Shown here one piece after another: positions 34,820-45,157 of a DNA stretch of 64,000 nucleotides. Position 1 is the stretch's first letter, and every line of letters begins with the position of its first letter. Source of the DNA: Glaciecola sp. HTCC2999 (GTDB lineage Bacteria; Pseudomonadota; Gammaproteobacteria; Enterobacterales; Alteromonadaceae); contig CATECQ010000019.1 of assembly GCA_949498985.1 (NCBI GenBank), positions 24,787 to 88,786 on the forward strand, written 5' to 3'. The translations under genes and the position numbers were made by a program. Below the pieces are notes generated by a model that was not told where the DNA came from, did no database searches, and saw only the letters and a list, made by a program, of their open reading frames with translations.

Positions 34820-37258
34820 ATGTCTTTTTTTAAAAAATGCTTAATTTGGTTACTATATTGGCCTATTCGGATCTTAGTCAAACCTCATACCATCCCTGCA
34901 GACGTAACGGGTGAACTAGACATTGATCCCGCTCGTCCTATTATGTATCTATTACATACTGATTCTGTAGCAGATCAACTTGCATTAGCTTATTCTGCTA
35001 AAAAGTTGGGTCTACCAAGCCCATTGTCTCCTGTTAAACTTCAAGATACACAACATCCAGCTTGTCTATTTCTACATTCTCCAAAGCCATTATTTAAGAA
35101 AGTTCCGTCAAAAACCAAAATTGAAGCTCAATTTACAGCACTTTTTCATGCGCACAGAACACAGCCTGAATTAGATATTCAAATGGTTCCCGTTTTTATT
35201 ACATGGGGTCGTGCACCCGAAAAATCTAAACCTGGATTTTCCGACCTAATCGTTGATGTAGCCTCACCAAGTTGGCTACGCAAATTATTCATTGTATTAT
35301 TTTTGGGTCGAGACAATTTTGTGTCTTATTCACGTTCTGTATCTTCTCAGTTCATGGCTAAACAACACGGTGATGATAAAAAAATTGCACGAAAACTGCT
35401 TCGTGTTGCCGCTACGCATTTTCAACGTAAACGCCAAGGACTCATTGGTCCAACATTATTAGAGCGCCAGACTCTTCATTCAGCCATTGTAGGTTCCGAT
35501 TCGGTGAAACTGGCAATGCGAGATTTAACCCGTACAAAACACGTTTTACCCGAAAAAGCAAAACAAGAGGCACATCAATATCTTGATGAAATTGCAGGTG
35601 ACTATAGAGAGGGGTTAATCCGATTTGCTAATCGCATTCTCACACCATTATGGAACAAAATTTATAACGGTATTACGGTTTCAAATGCGGCAAAAGTTCG
35701 CGAACTTGCCCGTAACGGTCATGAAATTATCTATGTTCCCTGTCATCGCTCTCACATGGATTATCTATTATTAACCTACGTCATTTATCATGAAGGCCTC
35801 GTCACTCCGCATATTGCTGCGGGGATCAATCTTAATTTTTGGCCTGCTGGCCCTATATTTAGGCGTGCTGGCGCTTTTTTCTTACGTCGAAGTTTTGCAG
35901 GCAATAAATTATACACTGCCGTCTTTCGCGAATACTTAGAATTATTATTTAATAAAGGCTATTCTGTTAAATATTACCCTGAAGGTGGACGCTCCAGAAC
36001 TGGGCGTTTGCTCCCACCTAAAACCGGTATGTTAGCGATGACAGTTCAGGCTATGACTAAAGGAATAAATCGACCTGTCAGCTTAGTGCCAGTCTATATT
36101 GGTTATGAAAATGTGATGGAAGTGAGCTCATACGTCAAAGAGCTTAAAGGAAAATCTAAGAAAAAAGAATCGCCTTTACAGGTGCTTAGTGCCATCAAAA
36201 AGCTGCGCAATTATGGTCATGGGTATTTAAACTTTGGTGAGCCGATTCAGTTGAACCAATTTTTAGATCAGCATGCACCTCTTTGGAGCGAGCCGGCCAA
36301 TGAAAATGACCCCACCAAAAAGCCACAATGGCTCACCCCAGCGGTTAATCGTTTAGCGGACGATATTATGTTAGAAATTAACAAATCCGCTGCACTTAAC
36401 GGCATGGCAATGGTATCTCTGTGTTTACTTGCCAGTAAAACCATGACCATGAGTCAAACCGAAATTGAGCAAGCTATTAGTGATTACTTAATATTATTTA
36501 GAGAGTTACCTTTCTCTGATACCATGTCGATTCCAGAAGTTTCTGCCCAAGAATTGGTCCGTGATGCGCTGGCATTGAAACGCCTAGAAATCAAATCAGA
36601 TAAGTACGGTAGTCTAGTTTCACCGTTTATGGGTAAAGCTGTTGCGCTGACTTATTATCGTAATAACATCATTCACTTATTTGCCTTACCGAGCTTAATT
36701 GCGGCATTAGTTTTTGCCAAAAACGGGTGTGAAAAAACCTATATTTTATCGACAGTTAAAACAATTTATCCATTGCTACATAGTGAATTATTTATTTATT
36801 TTACACTTGAAGAGGCATTGGAATATACTGAAAAATGCATCAACCAATTGAAATATCAAGGTTTATTACTACAATCGGGCCGCAAAATTGTCCCTCCATC
36901 AGCATCTGCCCCACAATTTCATAGTGCTTGGTTGCTATCACGAGTTATGCAAGACACTTGGCAGCGTTATGCGGTGGTATTAACAGTATTAGCAAGTAAC
37001 AAAGGTATTAGCAGGGGTGAGTTAGAGCGTGAATCACGTAAAGTAGCGGAGCGATTATCGAGCCTATATGGCGTAAGCTCTCCTGAGTTCTCAGATAAGA
37101 ACGTGTTTGCGACGTTAGTGAACGGTTTGCGTGATCACCAACTGTTAGAGTCAGATCAAAACGGTGCACTGCATTTAAATGATAACTCTAGTGCGCTACA
37201 TGATTTAGTCAATGATATTGTATGGCCGGAAATAGTGCAGCATTTACAAAAAATCTAG
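34820..37258 (+). CDS. plsB: Glycerol-3-phosphate 1-O-acyltransferase PlsB
   Basis: PlsB makes lysophosphatidate from glycerol-3-phosphate and acyl-CoA or acyl-ACP at the inner membrane, the first step of phospholipid synthesis. Acyltransferase motifs are VPCHRSHMDYLLL (HX4D), GAFFLRRSF (block II), YPEGGRSRTGR (block III) and VSLVPVYIGYE (block IV). I choose the ATG at 34820 (812 residues): it aligns with the usual PlsB N-terminus, and a TATAAT at 34781-34786 lies just after the earlier in-frame ATG (34778), so that codon is probably in the promoter. AAGGA at 34802-34806 is a rather distant ribosome binding site. Confidence 0.94.
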   Translation: MSFFKKCLIWLLYWPIRILVKPHTIPADVTGELDIDPARPIMYLLHTDSVADQLALAYSAKKLGLPSPLSPVKLQDTQHPACLFLHSPKPLFKKVPSKTKIEAQFTALFHAHRTQPELDIQMVPVFITWGRAPEKSKPGFSDLIVDVASPSWLRKLFIVLFLGRDNFVSYSRSVSSQFMAKQHGDDKKIARKLLRVAATHFQRKRQGLIGPTLLERQTLHSAIVGSDSVKLAMRDLTRTKHVLPEKAKQEAHQYLDEIAGDYREGLIRFANRILTPLWNKIYNGITVSNAAKVRELARNGHEIIYVPCHRSHMDYLLLTYVIYHEGLVTPHIAAGINLNFWPAGPIFRRAGAFFLRRSFAGNKLYTAVFREYLELLFNKGYSVKYYPEGGRSRTGRLLPPKTGMLAMTVQAMTKGINRPVSLVPVYIGYENVMEVSSYVKELKGKSKKKESPLQVLSAIKKLRNYGHGYLNFGEPIQLNQFLDQHAPLWSEPANENDPTKKPQWLTPAVNRLADDIMLEINKSAALNGMAMVSLCLLASKTMTMSQTEIEQAISDYLILFRELPFSDTMSIPEVSAQELVRDALALKRLEIKSDKYGSLVSPFMGKAVALTYYRNNIIHLFALPSLIAALVFAKNGCEKTYILSTVKTIYPLLHSELFIYFTLEEALEYTEKCINQLKYQGLLLQSGRKIVPPSASAPQFHSAWLLSRVMQDTWQRYAVVLTVLASNKGISRGELERESRKVAERLSSLYGVSSPEFSDKNVFATLVNGLRDHQLLESDQNGALHLNDNSSALHDLVNDIVWPEIVQHLQKI

Positions 37259-37276
37259 GCAGTTAATCACTGCCTA
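37256..37276 (-). terminator. ilvA terminator overlapping the plsB stop
   Basis: Perfect 8-bp stem taggcagt/actgccta with a 5-base loop. On the minus strand a T-run follows (bases 37254-37248), so it terminates ilvDA. The stem contains the plsB stop codon (37256-37258) and the last base of the ilvA stop; on the plus strand there is no T-run for plsB. Confidence 0.8.
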
Positions 37277-38801
37277 AGAAAAATTGATAAGCAGCATTTT
37301 CAGTATGCTCTTGGTAAATGTAGCCAAGAGCATTGAGATGCGTTTCAAAATCTGATGATGCACCATCGGGTAAATCAAAGCCAACTAACACTAACCCTTC
37401 TGCTGCACCGTGGTTACGATAATGAAACAATGTAATATCGTAACGCTCACCTAGTGTATTCAAAAAATGCATTAAAGCTCCTGGGTACTCAGGAAACTCA
37501 AAACCAAACACACGTTCCTTAATCGCCACCGGCGGTTTACCTCCGACCATATGTCGGACATGTAACTTGGCTAGTTCATCATTTGATAGATCTATTGCTT
37601 CATAACCATTTTGTGCCAAAGTATTAGTCAGTTCAGCATATTCCTCTAAGCCGCGCTTTAATTTCACACCGACAAACACATAAGCCTGATCTGCATTGGC
37701 AAAGCGATAGTTAAATTCGGTAATATTAATCCCACCCAACACTTCACAAAAACGCTTAAAAGCACCGGTCACTTCAGGAATTTTCACGGCAAATACGGCT
37801 TCCTTACCTTCGCCTAATTCGCATCGCTCTGATACATAACGCAATGTATGGAAATTAATATTGGCACCACATAATATGCCACCAATATGCTGACCTGTAA
37901 TCTTATTGGCTTGACAGTATTTACGGATAGCCGCTACTGATAAAGCCCCTGCAGGCTCTGCTATTACACGTGTATCATCAAAAATATCTTTTATTGCAGC
38001 GCAGATTTCATCATTGCTAACCGTCATAACTTCATCGACATATTTTTGACAAAGTCGAAAGGTTTCCTCGCCCATGATCTTAACTGCTACACCATCAGCA
38101 AAAATACCGACAGTCGGTAACATCACCGGCTCTCCAGCCTCTAATGCAGCAGCTAAACACGCAGATTCTGCAGATTCAACAGCAATAATTTTTACCTCTG
38201 GCTTCATTTGCTTGACATAAACGGCAATACCCGCAGCTAAGCCGCCACCTCCGACTGCAACAAATAAAGTATCTAAATCAGGTTGTTGCTCTAGCATTTC
38301 GCGAGCGATAGTGCCTTGACCTGCTATTACATCAGGGTCGTCAAATGGAGGGATATAAGTTAACCCCTGTTCAGCACATAACTGTTGGGCAAACTGTGAG
38401 GCAGTATCAAAACTAGTACCATGTTGCACAATATTGACCCACTCTCCACCAAAACGACGAACGGCATCAACTTTGATATCCGGTGTGGTTTCTGGCATAA
38501 CGATCGTGGCATGAATTTGCTTTTTCTTAGCGGCATATGCCATACCTTGGGCATGGTTGCCGGCTGAAGCGGCAATCACGCCCTGATCCAATTGTGCTTG
38601 AGTTAACTGACAAATGCGATTGTAAGCACCACGTAATTTAAATGATTTAACCGGCTGCTGGTCTTCACGTTTCAAATAAATCTGATTACCCAACTCCCCT
38701 GACAATCGATTCATTAAATCACAATCAGAATTAACCGCTGCCTCATATACTGGCGCGAGTAAAATCCTCTTCAAATATTCATTAGCACTTACATGACTCA
38801 T
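37263..38801 (-). CDS. ilvA: Threonine ammonia-lyase (biosynthetic) IlvA
   Basis: PLP enzyme that deaminates threonine to 2-oxobutyrate, the first committed step to isoleucine. The 512-residue protein has the PLP lysine K55 in VKSFKLRGAY, glycine loop VGGGGLAAG, and a C-terminal regulatory region (about 330-512) with two ACT-like repeats (FAVKIPEVTGAFKRFCEVLG and VFGFEFPEYPGALMHFLNTLG), as in feedback-inhibited biosynthetic enzymes. It is three bases downstream of ilvD and converges closely on plsB. Confidence 0.96.
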   Translation of the reverse strand: MSHVSANEYLKRILLAPVYEAAVNSDCDLMNRLSGELGNQIYLKREDQQPVKSFKLRGAYNRICQLTQAQLDQGVIAASAGNHAQGMAYAAKKKQIHATIVMPETTPDIKVDAVRRFGGEWVNIVQHGTSFDTASQFAQQLCAEQGLTYIPPFDDPDVIAGQGTIAREMLEQQPDLDTLFVAVGGGGLAAGIAVYVKQMKPEVKIIAVESAESACLAAALEAGEPVMLPTVGIFADGVAVKIMGEETFRLCQKYVDEVMTVSNDEICAAIKDIFDDTRVIAEPAGALSVAAIRKYCQANKITGQHIGGILCGANINFHTLRYVSERCELGEGKEAVFAVKIPEVTGAFKRFCEVLGGINITEFNYRFANADQAYVFVGVKLKRGLEEYAELTNTLAQNGYEAIDLSNDELAKLHVRHMVGGKPPVAIKERVFGFEFPEYPGALMHFLNTLGERYDITLFHYRNHGAAEGLVLVGFDLPDGASSDFETHLNALGYIYQEHTENAAYQFFLGSD

Positions 38802-38804
38802 AAT

Positions 38805-40652
38805 TTAAATATCTTCTAATTTTGACTGATCACGCACTGCACCTTTATCTGCGCTGGTTGCTAACATCGCAAACTGACGTAACGCAAGAGATACTTTACG
38901 TTCACGATTCACCGGTTTATATGGACGCTCACGGGCTTCCATTTTTTCGCGACGCACTGCTAGCTCAGCATCTGATAACAATACATCAATCGTACGATTT
39001 GGGATATCAATGGCAATTTGATCGCCCTCTTCAACTAGTGCAATCCCACCACCACTGGCAGCTTCTGGTGAACAGTGACCAATCGAGAGACCAGAAGTCC
39101 CTCCAGAGAATCTTCCATCGGTAATCAAAGCACAATCTTTACCAAGACCTTTAGATTTCAAATAAGACGTCGGATAGAGCATTTCTTGCATACCCGGTCC
39201 ACCTCGTGGGCCTTCATAACGGATCACGACAACATCGCCGGCTTTTACTTCATCATCTAAAATGGCTTTTACCGCGTCATCTTGAGACTCATAGATACGT
39301 GCAGGCCCTGTAAATTTATGGATTGATTCATCCACGCCGGCAGTTTTTACAATACAGCCTTGTTCGGCAAGGTTACCGCTTAATACTGCTAAACCGCCTT
39401 CTTGGCTATAAGCATGTTCAACAGAACGAATACAACCTTGTTCACGATCATTGTCACTATCGTCCCAGCGACAGCTTTGCGAGAACGCCTGTGTCGTTCT
39501 GATACCAGCCGGACCAGCTCGATAAAACTTATCGGCTTCAGGGTTTTCACATGTAATATCCATAGACGCAATAACTTCGCCAATCGTCGTACCCAGTACA
39601 TGAGGGTTATCCCCATGTAATAATCCGGCTTTATTCAACTCGTTCAAAATACCTAATACACCACCAGCACGATGTACGTCTTCCATATGATATTGTGGGG
39701 TCGCTGGCGCCACTTTACATAAATGTGGGACTTTTCGAGATAGGCGATCAATATCATCCATCGTAAATGGGACTTCACCTTCAATCGCAGCGGCGAGTAA
39801 ATGTAAAATAGTATTTGTAGAGCCACCCATTGCAATATCTAAGCTCATCGCGTTTTCAAAAGCCTTAAAATTAGCAATATTACGTGGCAAAGCACTTTCA
39901 TCATCATCGCCGTAATAACGTTGACATAATTTTACGATTTCTTGACCAGCACGGATAAATAATTGCTCACGATCAGCATGTGTCGCAAGTAATGAACCAT
40001 TACCTGGTAAAGATAAGCCAAGTGCTTCGGTTAAACAGTTCATAGAGTTTGCGGTAAACATTCCAGAGCAAGAACCGCAAGTAGGACACGCCGAGCGTTC
40101 GATCTCTTCAGAATCTGCATCCGATACTTTGTCATCTGCCGCAGCAACCATAGCATCAACCAAATCAAGTTTGATGATTTGATCAGAGAGTTTTGTCTTA
40201 CCCGCTTCCATCGGCCCACCAGAAACAAAAATCACTGGTACGTTTAAGCGCATAGATGCCATCAACATCCCAGGAGTGATTTTGTCACAGTTAGAGATAC
40301 ATACTATCGCATCGGCACAATGCGCGTTCACCATGTATTCTACCGAGTCAGCAATAATTTCGCGTGACGGTAAGCTATACAGCATCCCAGAGTGACCCAT
40401 AGCAATCCCATCGTCTACAGCAATAGTATTAAACTCTTTTGCTACACCGCCGGCAGCTTCAATACTGCGCGCAACGAGTTGCCCCATATCTTTTAAATGC
40501 ACATGTCCTGGTACAAATTGGGTAAATGAGTTAGCCACAGCAATAATGGGTTTACCAAAATCACTATCTTTCATTCCAGTCGCACGCCATAATGCGCGTG
40601 CTCCAGCCATATTGCGACCTTGTGTCGTTGTTGCCGAACGAAGTTTGGGCAT
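38805..40652 (-). CDS. ilvD: Dihydroxyacid dehydratase IlvD
   Basis: Fe-S dehydratase that acts in the third step of valine and isoleucine synthesis. The 615-residue protein has cluster cysteines in [13 protein letters not shown] and [19 protein letters not shown], and the family text [24 protein letters not shown] use ATG 40652 (start [17 protein letters not shown], as in E. coli), with GAGAGA upstream, not the GTG six bases earlier. It forms an ilvDA pair; ilvG, ilvM and ilvE, which precede it in enterics, are absent here. Confidence 0.96.
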   Translation of the reverse strand: MPKLRSATTTQGRNMAGARALWRATGMKDSDFGKPIIAVANSFTQFVPGHVHLKDMGQLVARSIEAAGGVAKEFNTIAVDDGIAMGHSGMLYSLPSREIIADSVEYMVNAHCADAIVCISNCDKITPGMLMASMRLNVPVIFVSGGPMEAGKTKLSDQIIKLDLVDAMVAAADDKVSDADSEEIERSACPTCGSCSGMFTANSMNCLTEALGLSLPGNGSLLATHADREQLFIRAGQEIVKLCQRYYGDDDESALPRNIANFKAFENAMSLDIAMGGSTNTILHLLAAAIEGEVPFTMDDIDRLSRKVPHLCKVAPATPQYHMEDVHRAGGVLGILNELNKAGLLHGDNPHVLGTTIGEVIASMDITCENPEADKFYRAGPAGIRTTQAFSQSCRWDDSDNDREQGCIRSVEHAYSQEGGLAVLSGNLAEQGCIVKTAGVDESIHKFTGPARIYESQDDAVKAILDDEVKAGDVVVIRYEGPRGGPGMQEMLYPTSYLKSKGLGKDCALITDGRFSGGTSGLSIGHCSPEAASGGGIALVEEGDQIAIDIPNRTIDVLLSDAELAVRREKMEARERPYKPVNRERKVSLALRQFAMLATSADKGAVRDQSKLEDI

Positions 40653-41026
40653 AATCACTCTCTCTTTTCAAAACGTATAAATGGTTTCAACATTGGGATT
40701 GGTAGCCATGATAATACACTTTAACTTACCTTTAAGGTAGGCAGGATCATAGTACCAAAGATATCTATTTAGTTTGGTATGTCGATGAATACACTAATAA
40801 TTGATCAATATATTCGCAAAATGTGGTCACTGATAGAGCGAGCGCTCTATTTATAGTAAGCCCTATTTTCAATCGAATTGCAAGTGCTTCATCACTCCGC
40901 TATACGATGAATAATTCTCCTGAACTATCTATCAGTTTTGCCCCTGGATCGCTTATTCTGATCTTTTCCTAAACCATTTTTGAGTATGCTTTACCCATTC
41001 TCATTCATTCGTAATTAGGGACAATT
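40653..41026. other. Divergent control region of ilvD and yifB
   Basis: A 374-base gene-free stretch. It holds an 18-base dyad at 40833-40850 and, on the minus strand, a 9-codon candidate leader (40750-40721, M-I-L-P-T-L-K-V-S). No convincing terminator/antiterminator pair, tRNA or other RNA is seen, so ilv attenuation is not established. Confidence 0.5.
40833..40850. repeat. 18-bp dyad between ilvD and yifB
   Basis: ATAGAGCG-AG-CGCTCTAT, perfect 8-bp arms. With a 2-base centre and no T-run it looks like a protein-binding dyad rather than a terminator. Confidence 0.5.
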
Positions 41027-42583
41027 ATGCCATTATCAGTCATCCATGCGCGCAGTGCTATTGGCATAAAAGCCCCTTTGATCACGATAGAAGTTCACAT
41101 ATCACCAGGTATACCGGCGTTTAATGTCGTCGGGTTACCACATAGAAGCATCTCTGAAGCCAAAGAACGAGTGCGCAGTGCGATTCTGAATTCAGGTCTC
41201 ACCTTTCCACCTAAGCGAATTACGATCAATTTATCGCCCGCAGACTTGCCTAAACAAGGAGCTCGATTCGATCTAGCAATTGCTGTGGGTGTCCTAGCAG
41301 CCAGTGGTCAAATCCCGGTGAATCAATTGCCGCACTTTGAATTTATGGGTGAACTGGCATTGTCTGGTGAACTTCGACCTGTCGCTGGTGCGTTTGTAGC
41401 GGCTTTATCATTACCCGATACAAAATCTCTGATTACGAGTATCGAACATAAAAACGAATTAAGCGTCATTCCTAATCTCAAGACATTTTACGCAACCCAT
41501 TTACAGGATATCGTGACATTCTTTAATGATTACGCAAACACGAGTTCAAGCATTATCTTGAATCCTGACCAACCTATTGAAGCGCTTTATAGCGATGCCG
41601 AGCATGCCACTGATTATAATGATGTGCTTGGTCAAACTCATGCAATTAATGCCTGTTTATATGCAGCCGCAGGCAGTCATAATTTGCTACTTTATGGCCC
41701 TCCAGGCTCAGGAAAAACGATGTTGGCTGAACGGATGGCTTCGATTATGCCCTCTCTATCGCAGCAACAAGCCATTGAAAACGCAGCTATTCACTCAGTA
41801 GCAGGATTGAATGTCGCTTCCTGTTGGGGCCAGAGGCCATTTCGCCAACCACATCATGGAACCTCAATAACCGCCCTGACTGGCGGCGGGGTGAAGTTTT
41901 GCCCAGGGGAAATTTCATTAGCCAATCATGGTATTTTATTTTTAGACGAATTAGCAGAATTTTCATCACACGCATTAGAGCAACTTCGCCAACCCTTAGA
42001 AGCTAACAAGATCGCCATTGCGCGGTCACAATATCATCTGACACTACCAGCAAATTTTCAACTTGTTGCTGCTATGAATCCTAGCCCAACTGGCGATATT
42101 CATCTTAATCGAAGTACCTATGATCAGACCATTCGATATTTACAGAAAGTATCAGGGCCACTGTTAGATCGCATTGATATTCAAATAGAAGTGAAAAAAG
42201 TCCCCCTTAATGAACTTAATTTACCCAGTAAAAAAACACAGATGGCTACAACACATTCATCTTCAGCTGCTTTAAAGCAGATTGTTGTCCAAGCCCAAAC
42301 TCGTCAACTAACTCGACAAGGCTGCTTAAACGATGCACTAGATGCCTCGCAAATTAAACAGTTTTGCCAAATAGATGAACTTTCATCTGAGTTTTTTACC
42401 AGCGCAATTGAGGAGCTTGGCTTATCAGCTCGAGTATATCATCGCGTGTTAAAAGTCGCTCGCACGATAGCAGACTGTCAAGCTGCTGATAACATTGAAT
42501 TAACGCATTTACGCGAAGCATTGAGCTTGCGCGCATTTGATCGCTTTGTATATCACTATACGCAATTTGAAAATGTCGTATAA
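41027..42583 (+). CDS. yifB: YifB family Mg chelatase-like AAA ATPase (ComM)
   Basis: ComM/YifB is an AAA+ helicase involved in branch migration during natural transformation in several gammaproteobacteria. The 518-residue protein has an N-terminal Lon-like domain (about 1-170, VHISPGIPAFNVVGLPHRSI), Walker A GPPGSGKTML, Walker B ILFLDELAEF and the Mg-chelatase C-terminal domain (RVYHRVLKVARTIADCQ). It is divergent from ilvD, as yifB is next to ilv genes in E. coli. With comF in the same window it fits a competence-capable background. Confidence 0.94.
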   Translation: MPLSVIHARSAIGIKAPLITIEVHISPGIPAFNVVGLPHRSISEAKERVRSAILNSGLTFPPKRITINLSPADLPKQGARFDLAIAVGVLAASGQIPVNQLPHFEFMGELALSGELRPVAGAFVAALSLPDTKSLITSIEHKNELSVIPNLKTFYATHLQDIVTFFNDYANTSSSIILNPDQPIEALYSDAEHATDYNDVLGQTHAINACLYAAAGSHNLLLYGPPGSGKTMLAERMASIMPSLSQQQAIENAAIHSVAGLNVASCWGQRPFRQPHHGTSITALTGGGVKFCPGEISLANHGILFLDELAEFSSHALEQLRQPLEANKIAIARSQYHLTLPANFQLVAAMNPSPTGDIHLNRSTYDQTIRYLQKVSGPLLDRIDIQIEVKKVPLNELNLPSKKTQMATTHSSSAALKQIVVQAQTRQLTRQGCLNDALDASQIKQFCQIDELSSEFFTSAIEELGLSARVYHRVLKVARTIADCQAADNIELTHLREALSLRAFDRFVYHYTQFENVV

Positions 42584-42624
42584 GTGGAGTTCATGACTAT
42601 TAACAGCGCAAGTGATGCCGTAAT

Positions 42625-43479
42625 TTATAAGTCAAACATCGCTTTAATAATGGGCTCATCTTGCTTACGAGTATGACAGCATAAACCAATCTGATATGAC
42701 TCAATATCATCAATATCAATCGCAATGACTTGATGCGATTGTGCAGAATTGTCTAATACAATAGAAGGTACAATTCCCACACCAAACCCTAACGCGACCA
42801 TACTGACAATAGCTTCATTCCCACCAACGGAAGCGTAGACCTTAGGCCGGATATTATGCTCTGCAAACCAATGATACACGATCCGCTTTGATGGTCCGGA
42901 TTCAGGCATAATAATTTCATGTTGATCCCATTTTATTTGCCGTAAATATTTAATCCCCAAAGATTTAGGCACAACTAACACCAAAGGCACATCATCTATA
43001 GCCTTGAAACGAATATCAGGATGCATCTGTGGAGTTTTAATCGAAATCGCGACATCAGCTTGTCCGTCGAGGACCTTTTGTATCGATAATGCCGGATCAC
43101 CTGTCACCAGCTTGATATCCACCTGTGGATGTTCAGCGCGAAATCGATTTAACATATCAGGTAAGTGTGAATGTGCCGCTGTCACAGAGCAATATACACT
43201 CATCTCACCATTTAAATACTGAGTTTGCTCAGCCAATTGCGATTGAAGGCTATGCCATTCTTCTACTGTATTAAGGCTAAAAGATAAGAAAAGCCGCCCT
43301 TCTGGTGTCAGTGATACTTCGCGGTTATTACGCTGTAATAAAGCCGCACCGGCATTTTTTTCTAGACGCTGAATCGCTCGACTTAATGTTGAAGGGGTAA
43401 CAAACATCGCCTTTGCTGTTTGACCAAAATGAAGCGATTGAGCTAAATGATTAAACATTGCTAAAGATTTAATATCCAT
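42625..43479 (-). CDS. ilvY: LysR-type activator IlvY
   Basis: IlvY activates the divergent ilvC when acetolactate or acetohydroxybutyrate is present. The 284-residue LysR protein has a helix-turn-helix at about 18-37 (GQTAKAMFVTPSTLSRAIQR) and a periplasmic-binding-like effector domain. The identification follows from position and divergence from ilvC; the N-terminus MDIKSLAMFNHLAQSLHFGQ also matches the family. Confidence 0.93.
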   Translation of the reverse strand: MDIKSLAMFNHLAQSLHFGQTAKAMFVTPSTLSRAIQRLEKNAGAALLQRNNREVSLTPEGRLFLSFSLNTVEEWHSLQSQLAEQTQYLNGEMSVYCSVTAAHSHLPDMLNRFRAEHPQVDIKLVTGDPALSIQKVLDGQADVAISIKTPQMHPDIRFKAIDDVPLVLVVPKSLGIKYLRQIKWDQHEIIMPESGPSKRIVYHWFAEHNIRPKVYASVGGNEAIVSMVALGFGVGIVPSIVLDNSAQSHQVIAIDIDDIESYQIGLCCHTRKQDEPIIKAMFDL

Positions 43480-43509
43480 TTTGCTACCTTAACTAATAAA
43501 AACAACATC

Positions 43510-43537
43510 TTGCATTTAACGCAACATAGTTTTGCAA
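43510..43537 (+). promoter_or_regulatory. IlvY operator region (two TTGC half-site elements)
   Basis: TTGC-N7-GCAA at 43510-43524 is a LysR-type T-N11-A dyad, and a second half-site TTGCAA at 43532-43537 coincides with the ilvC -35. Two adjacent sites, the nearer overlapping -35, is the arrangement known for E. coli ilvYC. Confidence 0.65.
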
Positions 43538-43559
43538 ATATATCATTTTCCAATATATT
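43532..43559 (+). promoter_or_regulatory. ilvC promoter
   Basis: TTGCAA, a 16-base spacer and TATATT (43554-43559), about 100 bases before the ilvC start, overlapping the second IlvY half-site. The leader is long for this gene. Confidence 0.5.
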
Positions 43560-43660
43560 AGTCTCGGTTTATATTTATCCCAATCGTCACTGATTATTTG
43601 ATGGGTGCATTAATCACCCTGAGCGAACCTCTTTTAGTTTGAACAACATGAGAAATCACC

Positions 43661-45145
43661 ATGGCTAATTATTTTAATACATTACCTTTACGCGTTCAGC
43701 TTGACCAACTGGGTCAATGCCGTTTTATGGATAGAGAAGAATTTGCAACTGGCTGTGATTTCTTAAAAGGCAAGAAAATTGTCATCGTGGGTTGCGGTGC
43801 ACAAGGCCTTAACCAAGGTCTTAATATGCGTGATTCTGGTTTAGACGTCTCTTATGCATTGCGTCAAGCCGCTATTGATGAAAAACGTGAATCGTTCCAG
43901 CGTGCATCAGATAATGGATTTACTGTAGGTACTTACCAAGAACTTATTCCAACTGCAGATATCGTATATAACCTAACACCTGATAAGCAACATGCATCAG
44001 TCGTTGAAGCAGTTATGCCATTAATGAAACAAGATGCAACATTATCTTATTCTCACGGTTTCAATATCGTAGAAGAAGGTCAGCAAATTCGTAGTGATAT
44101 CACGGTAGTGATGTGTGCACCTAAGTGTCCTGGTACTGAAGTCCGTGAAGAGTACAAGCGCGGTTTTGGTGTGCCAACTCTTATCGCTGTTCACCCTGAA
44201 AATGACCACCTCAATCAAGGTTGGGATATCGCTAAAGCATTAGCCTCTGCCACCGGCGGCGATCGTGCGGGTGTCTTAGAGTCATCATTTGTAGCCGAAG
44301 TTAAATCTGATTTAATGGGTGAGCAAACTATTTTATGTGGTATGCAACAAACCATCGCAATTTTAGCGTATGACAAAATGGTTGCTGACGGCGTCGATGC
44401 CGCTTACGCAGGTGCGTTAATTCAGTACGGACTTGAAGCCATCACCGAAGCACTTAAGATCGGTGGTGTTACCAATATGATGGACCGTTTATCTAACCCA
44501 GCGAAAATCAAAGCATATGACTTATCAGTTGAATTAACTGAATTATTACGTCCTTTATTCGAAAAACACCAAGATGACATCATCGGTGGTGAATTCTCTA
44601 AAACTATGATGATCGATTGGAGCAATGGCGACGCTAACTTATTAAAATGGCGCGAAGAAACACGTCAAACAGGTTTTGAAAATGCACCAGTGTATGATGG
44701 TACCATTACTGATCAAGAGTTTTTTGATAAAGGTATTTTACTTGTGGCTGCAATCAAAGCAGGTGTCGAATTAGCGTTTGATGTTATGGTTGAAGCCGGC
44801 ATATTACCAGAATCAGCATATTATGAATCACTACACGAAACGCCGTTAATTTCGAATACGATTGCACGTAAACGTTTATATGAAATGAATGTAGTGATAT
44901 CTGATACTGCGGAATATGGTAACTACTTATTCGCCAATGCTGCAGCACCATTAATTGCTGAACATATTATGCCAAAAATGACCAGTGAATACATCGGTGG
45001 TGGTTTAACAGACACTTCAAACGCAGTTGATAACATGCGCTTAGTGGAAGTTAATAAAGCTATCCGTGAACACGGTGTTGAGTGGATTGGTGAAGAGCTT
45101 CGTGGCTATATGACAGACATGAAAGCGATTATTGAATCGAACTAA
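43661..45145 (+). CDS. ilvC: Ketol-acid reductoisomerase IlvC (class II)
   Basis: NADPH- and Mg-dependent enzyme that converts acetolactate or acetohydroxybutyrate to dihydroxy acids. At 494 residues, with two knotted C-terminal domains, it is the long class II form found in enterics. The Rossmann motif is [18 protein letters not shown] and further conserved text is [33 protein letters not shown] and [12 protein letters not shown]. It is monocistronic behind the IlvY-controlled promoter and has a strong terminator. Confidence 0.97.
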   Translation: MANYFNTLPLRVQLDQLGQCRFMDREEFATGCDFLKGKKIVIVGCGAQGLNQGLNMRDSGLDVSYALRQAAIDEKRESFQRASDNGFTVGTYQELIPTADIVYNLTPDKQHASVVEAVMPLMKQDATLSYSHGFNIVEEGQQIRSDITVVMCAPKCPGTEVREEYKRGFGVPTLIAVHPENDHLNQGWDIAKALASATGGDRAGVLESSFVAEVKSDLMGEQTILCGMQQTIAILAYDKMVADGVDAAYAGALIQYGLEAITEALKIGGVTNMMDRLSNPAKIKAYDLSVELTELLRPLFEKHQDDIIGGEFSKTMMIDWSNGDANLLKWREETRQTGFENAPVYDGTITDQEFFDKGILLVAAIKAGVELAFDVMVEAGILPESAYYESLHETPLISNTIARKRLYEMNVVISDTAEYGNYLFANAAAPLIAEHIMPKMTSEYIGGGLTDTSNAVDNMRLVEVNKAIREHGVEWIGEELRGYMTDMKAIIESN

Positions 45146-45157
45146 GTTAACAGATTC

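Noticed and set aside
39389..39616. Several short frames inside ilvD on both strands
   Set aside because: They overlap the well-supported ilvD frame and show no independent features.
40653..41026. ilv attenuator of the enteric type
   Set aside because: No terminator with a T-run, no regulatory codon run comparable to ilvL and no alternative stem pair could be found; only a weak nine-codon frame is present.
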